49,152 nucleotides of DNA from Bradyrhizobium sp. Ec3.3 (GTDB lineage: Bacteria; Pseudomonadota; Alphaproteobacteria; Rhizobiales; Xanthobacteraceae): contig NZ_AXAS01000061.1 in the NCBI RefSeq assembly GCF_000472925.1, positions 1-49,152 of the forward strand, given 5' to 3'. Below, piece after piece: positions 32,802-42,009 of the stretch; the first letter of the stretch is position 1, and each line of letters opens with the position of its first letter. Both the position numbers and the translations under genes were made by a program. Below the pieces are notes generated by a model, which saw only the letters and a program-made list of their open reading frames with translations, ran no database searches and was not told the origin of the DNA.

Positions 32802-33859
32802 GACCGTTCGCCGGCATCCTGAGCGTGATCCTGACGCTGTTCTGCCTCGCCTCGACGCCAGCGGAGGCCGTTCAGACCGAACTGCCAACGGGAGCACAGC
32901 TTCCCGTGCGGGTGCGCGTCGCGGTGCGGATCCTCAAGGTGCTCTCGATCAAGGAAGTCGTCGGCGAAGGACGCCTGTTCGTCGAAGTCACGCAGCGCTG
33001 GACCGATCGTCGGCAGGCCTTCGATCCCGTCGCGATAGGCTTCGGCCGCCTCGACCGCACCGGCGCGGGAGCCGACGAATATCTGAAATCGATCTGGACG
33101 CCTGGCCTCGAAATCGAGAATCGCATCGGCGAGCCGGAGGCGCGCACCGTGGCCACGTCGACCTATGCCAATGGCGAGGTGATGCTCATCGAACGCTACG
33201 AGGCGCGCTTTCGCTTCGGCCTGAACCTCAACGCTTTCCCGTTCGACCGCCAGGATCTCACGCTTTCGTTCTTCCTGCCGCGCCATGCGGCGCAGGACGC
33301 GATCCTGGTTTCCACCGAGTCCGATCGGGACATCTCCGGGATCGAGGATACGACCGCCTCGGTCGACTGGCGCGCCGCCGGCCTGCGCTTCGCGAACCGT
33401 GATGCGATGGGGTGGAACGCCCGCAGCTATTCCAAGCTCGACGTGACCATGACGCTCGCACGGATCTCGACGCATTATCTGCTGCGCATTTTCGTGCCGA
33501 TCATGGCCGTGCTGGCCGTATCCGTTTTCGTACTATGGGCACCGGATCTGGCGCCCAAGGACAAGGGCAGCCTGATCTTCTCGTCGCTGCTCGCGCTCGC
33601 CGCCATCAGCTTCACGTTCGAATCGAGCTTTCCGGGCTGCATTTCGCTCAACACGCCGGTCGCCCAAATCATCTCCCTTGGTTACATGTACCTGATCGTG
33701 GTCCTGATCGTCGACATGTCATTGGACACGCTGTCGCGTCGCGCGCAAGCGGTGAGTGGAGCCGTGATCGATGAACTCAGGCAGCAGATACGCTGGGCGC
33801 TACCGTGCATCATGGCTGCCATCTGCATCGGCGCGGCGGTGCGGGCGATCCCGGCCTGA
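32798..33859 (+). CDS. prokaryotic pentameric ligand-gated ion channel (Cys-loop receptor family)
   Basis: A 353-residue protein with a signal peptide (1-24), an extracellular beta-sandwich domain (25-225) and four membrane helices: M1 228-248, M2 257-274, M3 286-306, M4 330-348. Hallmarks are IWTPGLEIEN (99-108, cf. WxPxxxxxN), the FPFDRQDL Pro-loop (147-154, without the Cys pair, as in all bacterial members), and the Pro-containing M1. M2 is preceded by DK, like EK in cation-selective animal receptors. GLIC and ELIC are characterised relatives. The start at 32798 overlaps the Cache gene stop. Confidence 0.85.
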   Translation: MRPFAGILSVILTLFCLASTPAEAVQTELPTGAQLPVRVRVAVRILKVLSIKEVVGEGRLFVEVTQRWTDRRQAFDPVAIGFGRLDRTGAGADEYLKSIWTPGLEIENRIGEPEARTVATSTYANGEVMLIERYEARFRFGLNLNAFPFDRQDLTLSFFLPRHAAQDAILVSTESDRDISGIEDTTASVDWRAAGLRFANRDAMGWNARSYSKLDVTMTLARISTHYLLRIFVPIMAVLAVSVFVLWAPDLAPKDKGSLIFSSLLALAAISFTFESSFPGCISLNTPVAQIISLGYMYLIVVLIVDMSLDTLSRRAQAVSGAVIDELRQQIRWALPCIMAAICIGAAVRAIPA

Positions 33860-34113
33860 TTCAGCCGCAAGCGCGACCAGGCGCTCATCGGTCTCGGCTT
33901 CGAGCTGCAGGTGGACCGGGCGCGCCCGCGAGATCAACGCGCATTGATGGTGGATTCTCCCACCTTCACCTAACAGACCTCAGTCGATCCCAGACACGTA
34001 AGACGTCGAGTCGCGCGGATTTGCGGCAGTTGATGGGCCGCGCGTCCCGATCAGTGCGGGTGCCCGCGCCGAGACCAGTCTTCGGCCGGGATCCGAAAAG
34101 GTGGGGCTGGGAC

Positions 34114-36855
34114 ATGATCTCTTTTGACTTGGACAAGATTGCACGCCGCGGCCATATTCGGTTCGGGTACACATGGCTCGCCGCCGTGCTGGCGGCCTTC
34201 TCGTTCTTCGCCATCGATGGCACCGCCCACGCCCAGCGAATACTGCCGAGCGGCACGGTCGGAACGGCGTACTCCCAGTCCGTCACCGTCTACACGGACG
34301 CTCTATCATGTACGCCGCAGCCATCTAACTTCACTTTCCCTGGCCTCACCCCCGTACAAAGCGGCACCTCCCCAACGTGCGCCTTCACGTTGACCGGGAC
34401 TCCAACTGCGGCGGGCACATACACCGCCGCGTATAACTTCGTGGATGGAACGGACACCTATCCTGCTGACGCGGCTGGCTTTTCTGTGTTCTACCAAATC
34501 ACCATCAACAAGGCGTCGCCGACGCTGTCCCTGTCGCCATCATCCTCCTCCGTGGTCTACGGCAATGCGCTGACACTGACCGCCACGCTCGCCAATGGGG
34601 TCTCGACCAGTGGAACGGTCACGTTCTTTGACGGCAGCACCGCGATCGGATCGGCGTCGGTATCAGGCAGTTCGGCAAGCCTTTCGATCACTCTTTCGGT
34701 CGGCTCGCATACGATCACAGCGAGCTATGGCGGCGACTCCAATCACAACGCCGCCTCGACGACCAGCACGACCAGCGTGACAGTGGTCCAGGCCACGCCG
34801 TCGATCGCGCTCAACGCCTCATCCTCCTCGGCGAGCTACGGCGCCTCGGTCGCGCTGGTCGCGACGATGTCAGGCGGTGTCACGCCGAGCGGCACCGTCT
34901 CCTTTTACGAAGGCTCGACACAGCTCGGCAACGCGACGATCTCCGGTTCTACCGCGATCCTGATGCTGTCGTCGCTATCACTGGGCTCGCACACGATCAC
35001 GGCAACCTATGATGGGGACACCAACAATGCATCGGTGAACTCGAGCTCAGTCACTGTGGCCGTCGGTCAGGACACTCCGACGGTCACCTTGACCGCGTCC
35101 TCGACGGCCATGGCCCCCAGCACCTCGGTCACGCTGATCGCGACCATCAGCAGCGGTCGCTCGCCGACAGGATCGGTGACTTTCTACGACGGTTCCACCT
35201 CGCTCGGCACCGTCACCGTCTCCGGATCGGCCGCAATCCTGTTCGTCTCCTCGCTTTCGGGAGGATTGCATGCGTTCAGGGCGGTCTATGGCGGTGACAG
35301 CAACAACACCACTGCGATATCCAGCACGGTCTCGCTGTCGGTCGGCTCGGCCACCCCGACGATCTCAGTCTCGAGCTCAACGACGTCGCCGGCTGCGGCA
35401 CAATCGGTGACCTTGACCGCGACGCTGTCGGGCGGAAGCTCGCCGACTGGCACCGTCACGTTCAAGGACGGCACGACGGTTCTCGGCACCGCCACGGTCT
35501 CGGGTGCGATCGCAACGCTTGCGACCCCGGCCCTGGCGATGGGCACGCATGCGATCACCGCCACTTACGGCGGCGACGGCAACAATGCCGGCGCGACCTC
35601 GAGCGCAATCACGCTGACGGTCGGACGGTCCGATCCGACCGCGAGCAGCACCGTGCGCGGCCTGATCGGCTCGCAGGTGTCGAGCGCCGTGCAGTTCGGC
35701 CAGACCCAGATCTCCAACATCTTCAGCCGCTTTGAAGCGCTGCATGACGAGGACGATGGCGGCGGCGCTTCCGGCCTAGCCGGCGCCTCCGGCTCGTCAC
35801 AAGTGGGATCTGGCGCGAACGGCAACACCGCGTCCGGCGGCGGAGCCGGCCGCACTGCCAGCTCTTTGGACAGCCAGGCCAGCGCGGGCCCTGCCCTCGG
35901 CTATGCCAGCGAATTGCTCCTTGGCACTTCCCTGACGAAGCAGAGCGATGAGGGCCGCGCCGTCAACCAGTTTGCCGCAATGCTGCCGCAGGCCGTCGAG
36001 TCCCTCAACAAGACCAACGTGCTCCCATTTCACGTCTGGGCCTCCGGCACCGTCGGCTTCGGCCGGCTGCGCAGCGACGACAGTTTCGACAACCGCTTCA
36101 CCTCGTCGGGCGTCACGCTCGGCTTCGATCGGCGCATCGCCGACGGCCTGAAGCTCGGCGCGGCCTTCGGTCTCGGCTTCGACCATAGCGACATCGGCAG
36201 CGACGGCTCGCGGATCGACGCGCGCAACTTCGATGCCGCGATCTATGCGAGCTGGCGCTTTCGGCCGCACACCTATCTCGACGTCGCCGGCGGCTACGGC
36301 ACGCTGCGATTCGATAGCAAGCGCTGGTCCGGCGACGGTAACGTTATGCTCGCGGGCGCGCGCACGGGACGCGACGTGTTCGGTACGGTCGGTGTGACCC
36401 ACGTGTCCAAATGGGACGGCTGGAAGATCTCGTCCTATGGCCGTCTCGATATCGTCAGGGCCGCCCTCGACGGCTATAGCGAGACGGGCTCGAGCACGTG
36501 GGCGCTGACCTACGACAGCATGAACACCACGAGCGTCGCCAGCGTCATCGGCGGCCGCCTCGCTTATCCGATGCTGCAGAGCTGGGGCGTGCTGACGCCG
36601 ACAGCCCGCGCGGAATGGCGCCATGCCTTCGACGGCGGATATGCTCAGACGCTGAACTACGTCGATCTCGTCGGCCTCGCCTCCGGCTATACGCTCAGCG
36701 GCACCTCGACCTCGCGCGACACCCTCACCGGCGGACTTGGCTTGCGGGCCGGGGTCGGTGGCGCCCTCAGCCTCGATCTCGAATATCTCCTGACGAGCTC
36801 CGTCAGCGGCATCGAAAGCCAGCGGGTGCGCGGCGCGGTGAAGTACGGCTTCTGA
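34114..36855 (+). CDS. autotransporter with Ig-like repeats
   Basis: A 913-residue type V secretion protein. An extended signal peptide (1-40, cleavage after AHA) precedes an Ig-like N-terminal domain (about 41-130) and four Ig-like repeats of 92-94 residues (133-225, 226-317, 318-411, 412-505). Each repeat carries G(T/S)VxFY/FxGST..G and LxxGxHxxxAxYxGDxxN. After a Gly/Ser-rich linker comes an autotransporter beta-barrel (about 634-913) ending in the outer-membrane signature YGF. It probably displays a repeat stalk on the surface, perhaps for adhesion. The ATG at 34114 was chosen for the signal peptide. Confidence 0.85.
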   Translation: MISFDLDKIARRGHIRFGYTWLAAVLAAFSFFAIDGTAHAQRILPSGTVGTAYSQSVTVYTDALSCTPQPSNFTFPGLTPVQSGTSPTCAFTLTGTPTAAGTYTAAYNFVDGTDTYPADAAGFSVFYQITINKASPTLSLSPSSSSVVYGNALTLTATLANGVSTSGTVTFFDGSTAIGSASVSGSSASLSITLSVGSHTITASYGGDSNHNAASTTSTTSVTVVQATPSIALNASSSSASYGASVALVATMSGGVTPSGTVSFYEGSTQLGNATISGSTAILMLSSLSLGSHTITATYDGDTNNASVNSSSVTVAVGQDTPTVTLTASSTAMAPSTSVTLIATISSGRSPTGSVTFYDGSTSLGTVTVSGSAAILFVSSLSGGLHAFRAVYGGDSNNTTAISSTVSLSVGSATPTISVSSSTTSPAAAQSVTLTATLSGGSSPTGTVTFKDGTTVLGTATVSGAIATLATPALAMGTHAITATYGGDGNNAGATSSAITLTVGRSDPTASSTVRGLIGSQVSSAVQFGQTQISNIFSRFEALHDEDDGGGASGLAGASGSSQVGSGANGNTASGGGAGRTASSLDSQASAGPALGYASELLLGTSLTKQSDEGRAVNQFAAMLPQAVESLNKTNVLPFHVWASGTVGFGRLRSDDSFDNRFTSSGVTLGFDRRIADGLKLGAAFGLGFDHSDIGSDGSRIDARNFDAAIYASWRFRPHTYLDVAGGYGTLRFDSKRWSGDGNVMLAGARTGRDVFGTVGVTHVSKWDGWKISSYGRLDIVRAALDGYSETGSSTWALTYDSMNTTSVASVIGGRLAYPMLQSWGVLTPTARAEWRHAFDGGYAQTLNYVDLVGLASGYTLSGTSTSRDTLTGGLGLRAGVGGALSLDLEYLLTSSVSGIESQRVRGAVKYGF
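34510..35628 (+). repeat. four tandem coding repeats (Ig-like domains)
   Basis: Four units of about 279 bases within the autotransporter gene. DNA identity is partial, but each encodes the same pattern TPxxxxxxSS, SVTLxAT, SGTVTFxxGST, LGxHxITAxYxGDxNN. Divergence between copies argues for an old duplication, not recent slippage. Unit number could still vary between strains. Confidence 0.8.
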
Positions 36856-36923
36856 TGCCGGGAAGCGGCCGGAGCGAACCTGCCACGCAAAGCGGTCAAG
36901 GCATGGCTGCAATAAGATCGGCG

Positions 36924-37427
36924 TCACGAAGGTGCGCGTACCCCCAGTCGTTCGGCGAAGCGGATCAGGTAACCATCCGGATCTTGAACGAGAAATTCAC
37001 GCTGTCCGCACTCTTGGTCACCCACCCGATACCAAGCATCGTTCGGTTGCTCATAGAGCGGCCAGTCAGCATCGCTTAGAGCGTTCAGGATAGGCTCGAT
37101 GCGATCGACGACGATCTGAAGATTGATGCCTCGTCCAAACGGGCGCTGCATCTCAGCCGTCTCCCAACGCCCGTTCAATTCGCAGAGCATAACTTGCAAA
37201 CGTCCCCTAACGAGATATGCAAATCGAGCAACCGGGCGGTCGTAAGCGACTTCGAAACCAAGTAGATCTCGCCAAAACGACAAGCTGTTTTGAATGTTCG
37301 AAACGCCGAGTTCGGGGACAAGATCGGCCCAGCCGTCGCGCGGCGCGCTCCCTGTACTATCGGAGGTCGCGCGAGAGCCAGGGTCTGAAAGCGACGGTTT
37401 GGACATTTTGACGTCGTTAGGTGTCAT
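36924..37427 (-). CDS. VOC-family protein (glyoxalase/bleomycin-resistance type)
   Basis: A 167-residue protein with the paired beta-alpha-beta3 fold pattern of the vicinal-oxygen-chelate superfamily. It contains LVPELGVSNIQNSLSFWRDL, LGFEVAYDRP, and near the end REFLVQDPDGYLIRFAE, which are typical of bleomycin-resistance-like proteins. Metal ligands and substrate are not resolvable. The N-terminal 35 residues are low-complexity. An ATG at 37427 was preferred to a TTG five codons upstream. It is convergent with the autotransporter gene. Confidence 0.8.
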   Translation of the reverse strand: MTPNDVKMSKPSLSDPGSRATSDSTGSAPRDGWADLVPELGVSNIQNSLSFWRDLLGFEVAYDRPVARFAYLVRGRLQVMLCELNGRWETAEMQRPFGRGINLQIVVDRIEPILNALSDADWPLYEQPNDAWYRVGDQECGQREFLVQDPDGYLIRFAERLGVRAPS

Positions 37428-37498
37428 GATCCCTGCAGACAAGCTATCACGTCTGTATGCGAAGTGCGGCGTGACAACGGGTGAATGACCGTCGCGTC

Positions 37499-38179
37499 CT
37501 AATTGCCACCCCGAAATCCCGTCGCCAGCACGTAGCGCTCCGACGAATCCTGCCTACTCGCCGCCGGCTTCACGTGACGCACGGTGGCAAAATCGCGCTT
37601 GAGCTGCGCGAGCAGGTCGGCGTCGGCGCCGCTCTGGAACGTCTTGGCCAGAAACGTCCCGCCAGGCTTGAGCACATCGCAGGCAAAGGCCGCTGCGGTC
37701 TCGACGAGGCCGACGATGCGGAGCTGGTCGGTCTTGCGGTGGCCGGTGGTATTGGCGGCCATGTCGGACATCACGATGTCGGCGCCGCCGCCCAGCATCG
37801 CGGTGAGCTTGTCCGGCGCCTCGTTGTCCATGAAATCGAGCTGGGCGAAGTCGACGCCGGGGATTTCCGGCATCTCCAACAGATCGATGGCGACGACCTT
37901 GCCCTTGCCGTCGACGGAGCCGACGCGCTTGGCCGCGATCTGGCTCCAGCCGCCCGGCGCCGCACCGAGATCGACCACGGCCATGCCGGGCTTCAGAAGG
38001 CGGAATTTGTCGTCGATCTCGAGCAGCTTGAACGCGGCGCGCGAGCGATAGCCTTGCGCCTTGGCCTTGGCGACATAGGGATCGTTGAGCTGGCGCTCGA
38101 GCCACAGCTTTGACGACAGCTTGCGCTTGCCGCCGGTCTTGACCTGGACGTGCAAGCGGCCGGTGGTGTCCTTGGCCAT
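37499..38179 (-). CDS. rlmE: 23S rRNA (uridine-2'-O) methyltransferase RlmE
   Basis: A 226-residue FtsJ/RrmJ-family enzyme methylating U2552 (E. coli numbering) of 23S rRNA in the 50S subunit, a step in ribosome assembly. The catalytic tetrad is visible as Lys51 (SRAAFKLLEI), Asp139 (VMSDMAAN), Lys179 (FLAKTF) and Glu214 (SSERYVLA). The SAM motif is VVDLGAAPGGWSQ. It is one base after the Ppx/GppA gene stop, so the two genes form an operon. Confidence 0.95.
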   Translation of the reverse strand: MAKDTTGRLHVQVKTGGKRKLSSKLWLERQLNDPYVAKAKAQGYRSRAAFKLLEIDDKFRLLKPGMAVVDLGAAPGGWSQIAAKRVGSVDGKGKVVAIDLLEMPEIPGVDFAQLDFMDNEAPDKLTAMLGGGADIVMSDMAANTTGHRKTDQLRIVGLVETAAAFACDVLKPGGTFLAKTFQSGADADLLAQLKRDFATVRHVKPAASRQDSSERYVLATGFRGGN

Positions 38180-38180
38180 T

Positions 38181-39257
38181 TCACCAGCTCCTGAGCGCGC
38201 CGTCCTCGCGCATCATCTCGACCAGCATGCCTTCGCGAAGGCCGCGGTCGGCGACGCGCAGGCGCGGCAGCGGGAAGGCGCGGCGGATGGCATCGAGGAT
38301 GGCGCAGCCGGCGAGCACGAGATCGGCACGCTCGATGCTGATGCAATTGTTGCTGGCACGCTCCGCATAGCTCATGCCGAGCAGCTTGTTGATGGTCGCG
38401 GCGATGTCGGCATCATCCATCCAGATGCTGTCGACGCGGCGGCGATCGTAGCGCGCCAGATTGAGGTGAATGCCGGCGAGCGTCGTCACCGTGCCCGAGG
38501 TGCCGAGCAGATGCATGTCGGCGAGATCGCGGCCGTGCTCCTCGGCAAAGGGCGCGACATGCCGGGCGACCTCCTCTTCCATCGCCGCGTAGGTCTCGCG
38601 CGTCACGTCGCGGCCACCAAAATGCTCGGCGAGCGTGACGACGCCAAGCGGAATCGACATCCAGGCCTTTGTGCGCGGCTGGGGATTCTCGTCCGTGGGG
38701 TCGCGCTCGATCCGCACCAGCTCGGTCGAGCCGCCGCCGATGTCGAACAGGATCGCGCCGCGCCCCCTGGGATCGACCAGCGGCGAGCAGCCGAGCACGG
38801 CGAGCGCGGCCTCGGTCTCGCGGTCGATCACCTCGAGCTCGATGCCGGTCTCGGCGGCGACGCGGCTGCGAAAGCCGTCCGCGTTCGACGCGGCGCGGCA
38901 GGCCTCGGTGGCGATCAGCCGCAGCCGCCGCGCTTTACGCAGCTCGATCTTGTCGCGGCAGATGCTGAGCGCCGCGATGGCGCGCTCGATCGCGGCCTCG
39001 CTGATGCAGCCGGTGGCCGAAACGCCCTCGCCGAGCCGGATGATGCGCGAGAAGGAATCGACCACGCGAAACCCCTCACTGGTCGGACAGGCGATCAGCA
39101 ATCGGCAGTTATTGGTGCCGAGGTCCAGCGCCGCGTAGACGCCGGTTCCCGACATTTGCGCAGGGGCGGCCGGTTCGACGGCCAGCGCCGCCGTGGCCAT
39201 CGCCCCGAGCTCTCCGTGCGGCGCAAGGCCGTCGCGGAGCCTCGTGTGGTCATTCAT
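38181..39257 (-). CDS. Ppx/GppA family phosphatase
   Basis: A 358-residue ASKHA-fold phosphatase acting on polyphosphate or on pppGpp. The N-terminal ATP-binding-like motif is AALDLGTNNCRLLIA, and the second phosphate loop is ILFDIGGGSTELV. A further motif is HLLGTSGTVTTLAG. It is shorter than full-length Ppx and lacks the C-terminal HD domain, as usual in alphaproteobacteria. Which substrate it prefers cannot be told. An N-terminal extension of about 40 residues before the first motif is variable. It is co-transcribed with rlmE. Confidence 0.9.
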   Translation of the reverse strand: MNDHTRLRDGLAPHGELGAMATAALAVEPAAPAQMSGTGVYAALDLGTNNCRLLIACPTSEGFRVVDSFSRIIRLGEGVSATGCISEAAIERAIAALSICRDKIELRKARRLRLIATEACRAASNADGFRSRVAAETGIELEVIDRETEAALAVLGCSPLVDPRGRGAILFDIGGGSTELVRIERDPTDENPQPRTKAWMSIPLGVVTLAEHFGGRDVTRETYAAMEEEVARHVAPFAEEHGRDLADMHLLGTSGTVTTLAGIHLNLARYDRRRVDSIWMDDADIAATINKLLGMSYAERASNNCISIERADLVLAGCAILDAIRRAFPLPRLRVADRGLREGMLVEMMREDGALRSW

Positions 39258-39472
39258 ACAAACTGTCTTTCCACGGCCCCGAAAGGGCCGATCCGGAATT
39301 GCTTTTTCGCCCGAAACTTTAGCAGCGCGTGGGCCCCGCGCAACAACCCATCACAATGGGACCATGCCTATTCGTGCGTTGTCGTGAACGGGCCCGTGCG
39401 TTATCTGAACGGGGTCCGGTCCTTCCGCCGCCCGCGAAACCCGCGCAAAAGCCGGCTTTTCAGGTCATTTCC

Positions 39473-41842
39473 ATGCAAGAACACACCAAATCGTCCTCGC
39501 TCGAAAACGCTATTGCACTGCAAAAAAACGGTGTCGGACAGCCGGTCCGGCGCAAGGAGGACGACACGCTGGTCCGCGGCATGGGCCGCTATACCGACGA
39601 TTTCAACCTGCCCGGCCAGGCCTATGCCGTGATCGTTCGCTCGACCCACGCGCATGGCGTGATCCGCGGCATCGGCACCGAGGCGGCCAAGGCAATGCCG
39701 GGCGTGCTGGGGGTGTGGACCGGCACGGACCTTAACGCCGCCGGCTATGGCCCGTTCACGTGCGGCCTGCCACTGAAGAACCGCGACGGCTCACCCCTGC
39801 TCCAGACCAACCGCCAGCCGCTTGCGTCCGACAAGGTCCGCTTCGTCGGCGATCCCATCGCCTTCGTGGTAGCGGAGACGCTGGCGCAGGCGCGCGACGC
39901 CGCGGAAGCCGTAGAGGCCGACATCGAGCCCCTGCCCGCGGTCACCGATCCCGAGGAAGCCGCGCAGGCAGGCGCGCCGCAGCTTTACGACCACATCCCG
40001 GGCAACGTCGCGCTCGACTATCACTTCGGCGATGCCGAGAAGGTCGAGGCGGCGTTCGCCAGCGCCGCGCACGTGACCAGCCTCGACATCGAGAACACCC
40101 GCGTCGCCGTGGTCTCGATGGAGCCGCGCGTGGGGCTCGCCTCCTACGACAAGAAGACCGAGCGCTACACCATCCAGGTGCCGACGCAGGGCGTTTCGGG
40201 CAACCGCGCCAATCTCGCCAAGAACCTGAAGGTGCCGAACGAGAAGGTGCGCATCCTCACCGCCAATGTCGGCGGTTCCTTCGGCATGAAGAACATCAAC
40301 TACCCCGAATATATGTGCATCCTGTTTGCGGCGAAGACGCTGGGCCGTCCGGTGAAGTGGACCGACGAGCGCTCGACGAGCTTCCTCTCGGACAGCCACG
40401 GCCGCGCCCAGAAGATCCACGCCGAGTTGGCGCTGGATGCCGAGGGACACTTCCTCGCAGCCAAACTCTCCGGCTACGGCAATCTCGGCGCCTACATCAC
40501 CGGCGTCGCGCCGAGCCCGCTTTCGCTCAACACCGGCAAGAATTTTTCCAGCGTCTACCGCACGCCGCTGATGGCAATCGACATCAAGACGGTGTTGACC
40601 AACACCACCTTGATGGGAGCCTATCGCGGCGCCGGCCGCCCCGAGGCGAACTACTACATGGAGCGGCTGATCGACCGCGCCGCCGACGAGATGGGGATCA
40701 GCCGGCTGACCTTGCGCAAGCGCAACTTCATCAAGCCGAACCAGATGCCCTTCCCGGCCTCCTCCGGCGTGACCTATGACAGCGGCGACTTCCAGGCCGT
40801 GTTCAACAAGGCGCTGGAGCTGTCGGACTATGAGAGCTTCTCCAAGCGCAAGAAGGAGAGCAAGAAGAGCGGCAAGCTGCGCGGCATCGCCATCGGCTCC
40901 TATCTCGAGGTCACCGCCCCTCCCGGCGTCGAGCTCGGCAAGATCGTGTTCGCCCCCGATGGTACGGTGCAACTCATCACCGGCACGCTTGACTACGGCC
41001 AGGGCCACGCGACGCCGTTCACGCAGGTGCTGTGCGCGCAGCTTGGCGTGCCCTTCGAGAGCGTAAAACTCGTGCAGGGCGACAGCGACATCGTCCACAC
41101 CGGCAACGGCACCGGCGGCTCGCGCTCGATCACCGCCAGCGGCATGGCGATCGTTGAATCCTCCCGCCTCGTCATCGAGAAGGGCAAGCGCGCCGCGGCG
41201 CATCTCATGGAGGCGTCCGAGGCCGACATCGAGTTCGCCGACGGCCGCTTCACCATCGCCGGCACCGACCGCAGCATCAACATCATGGACCTGGCCAAGC
41301 GCCTGCATGACGGCAAGGTGCCGGAGGGCGTGCCCTCTTCGCTCGACGTCGACCACACCACCGAACCGGTGCCATCAGCCTTCCCGAACGGCTGCCACGT
41401 CGCCGAAGTCGAGATCGATCCGGACACCGGCGTGGTGGAGATCGTGCGCTACAGCGCGGTGAACGATTTCGGTACCGTCATCAACCCGATGCTGGTCGAG
41501 GGCCAGCTCCACGGCGGCGTCGTCCAGGGCATCGGCCAGGCGCTGATGGAGCATGTCCGCTACGACGAGAGCGGGCAGCCGATCACGGGATCGCTGATGG
41601 ACTACGCGCTGCCGCGCGCAGAGGACGTTCCGTTCATGAGCGTCGGCGATCACCCGGTGCCGGCCAAGAGCAATCCGCTCGGCACCAAGGGCTGCGGCGA
41701 AGCGGGCTGCGCGGGCAGCCTGTCGACGGTGGTGAACGCGGTGGTCGATGCGCTCTCCGACTACGGCATCAAGCACATCGACATGCCGCTGACGCCGGAG
41801 CGCGTGTGGCGGGCGATTCAGGATGCGAAGGGGACGGCGTAG
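39473..41842 (+). CDS. form-II CoxL-like molybdopterin-binding subunit (xanthine dehydrogenase family)
   Basis: A 789-residue large subunit of the molybdenum hydroxylase family. After VGQPVRRKEDDTLVRGMGRYTDD comes the aldehyde-oxidase a/b hammerhead domain (about 20-140) and then the molybdopterin-binding domain. The active-site loop is GAYRGAGR (about 381-388), which is the form-II signature. Form-I CO dehydrogenases have AYxCSFR. The catalytic Glu is about 743 in KGCGEAG. FAD and [2Fe-2S] partner genes are absent nearby. Substrate is not CO necessarily. The ATG at 39473 gives a normal N-terminus. Confidence 0.87.
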   Translation: MQEHTKSSSLENAIALQKNGVGQPVRRKEDDTLVRGMGRYTDDFNLPGQAYAVIVRSTHAHGVIRGIGTEAAKAMPGVLGVWTGTDLNAAGYGPFTCGLPLKNRDGSPLLQTNRQPLASDKVRFVGDPIAFVVAETLAQARDAAEAVEADIEPLPAVTDPEEAAQAGAPQLYDHIPGNVALDYHFGDAEKVEAAFASAAHVTSLDIENTRVAVVSMEPRVGLASYDKKTERYTIQVPTQGVSGNRANLAKNLKVPNEKVRILTANVGGSFGMKNINYPEYMCILFAAKTLGRPVKWTDERSTSFLSDSHGRAQKIHAELALDAEGHFLAAKLSGYGNLGAYITGVAPSPLSLNTGKNFSSVYRTPLMAIDIKTVLTNTTLMGAYRGAGRPEANYYMERLIDRAADEMGISRLTLRKRNFIKPNQMPFPASSGVTYDSGDFQAVFNKALELSDYESFSKRKKESKKSGKLRGIAIGSYLEVTAPPGVELGKIVFAPDGTVQLITGTLDYGQGHATPFTQVLCAQLGVPFESVKLVQGDSDIVHTGNGTGGSRSITASGMAIVESSRLVIEKGKRAAAHLMEASEADIEFADGRFTIAGTDRSINIMDLAKRLHDGKVPEGVPSSLDVDHTTEPVPSAFPNGCHVAEVEIDPDTGVVEIVRYSAVNDFGTVINPMLVEGQLHGGVVQGIGQALMEHVRYDESGQPITGSLMDYALPRAEDVPFMSVGDHPVPAKSNPLGTKGCGEAGCAGSLSTVVNAVVDALSDYGIKHIDMPLTPERVWRAIQDAKGTA

Positions 41843-41871
41843 GGGGAGGCTCGCTGCCTCCTTACCCTCCG

Positions 41872-41976
41872 CTGTCATCGCCCGGCTTGACCGGGCGATC
41901 CAGTACGCCGCAGCTGTGGTAATAGATCTCGATGTCTCTGGAATACTGGATGCCCCGCCTTCGCGGGGCATGACAG
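41872..41976. repeat. long hairpin repeat, CTGTCAT...ATGACAG type
   Basis: A 105-base palindrome with CTGTCAT/ATGACAG ends. Left arm hairpin GCCCGGCTTGACCGGGC, right arm GCCCCGCCTTCGCGGGGC, and inner CCAGTACG/ATACTGG parts. Closely related to the elements at 13075 and 27413. It begins 29 bases after the CoxL-like stop codon. Confidence 0.8.
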
Positions 41977-42009
41977 CGAGTGAGAGGCACCTGCCTGCCC
42001 CTTCCCACC

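Noticed and set aside
34510..35628. Considered as a CRISPR-like or non-coding repeat array
   Set aside because: Units are about 279 bases, diverged and in frame. They encode Ig-like domains.
35797..36927. Minus-strand open frame opposite the autotransporter barrel
   Set aside because: Antisense of a barrel domain whose pattern and C-terminal aromatic residue are family-typical.
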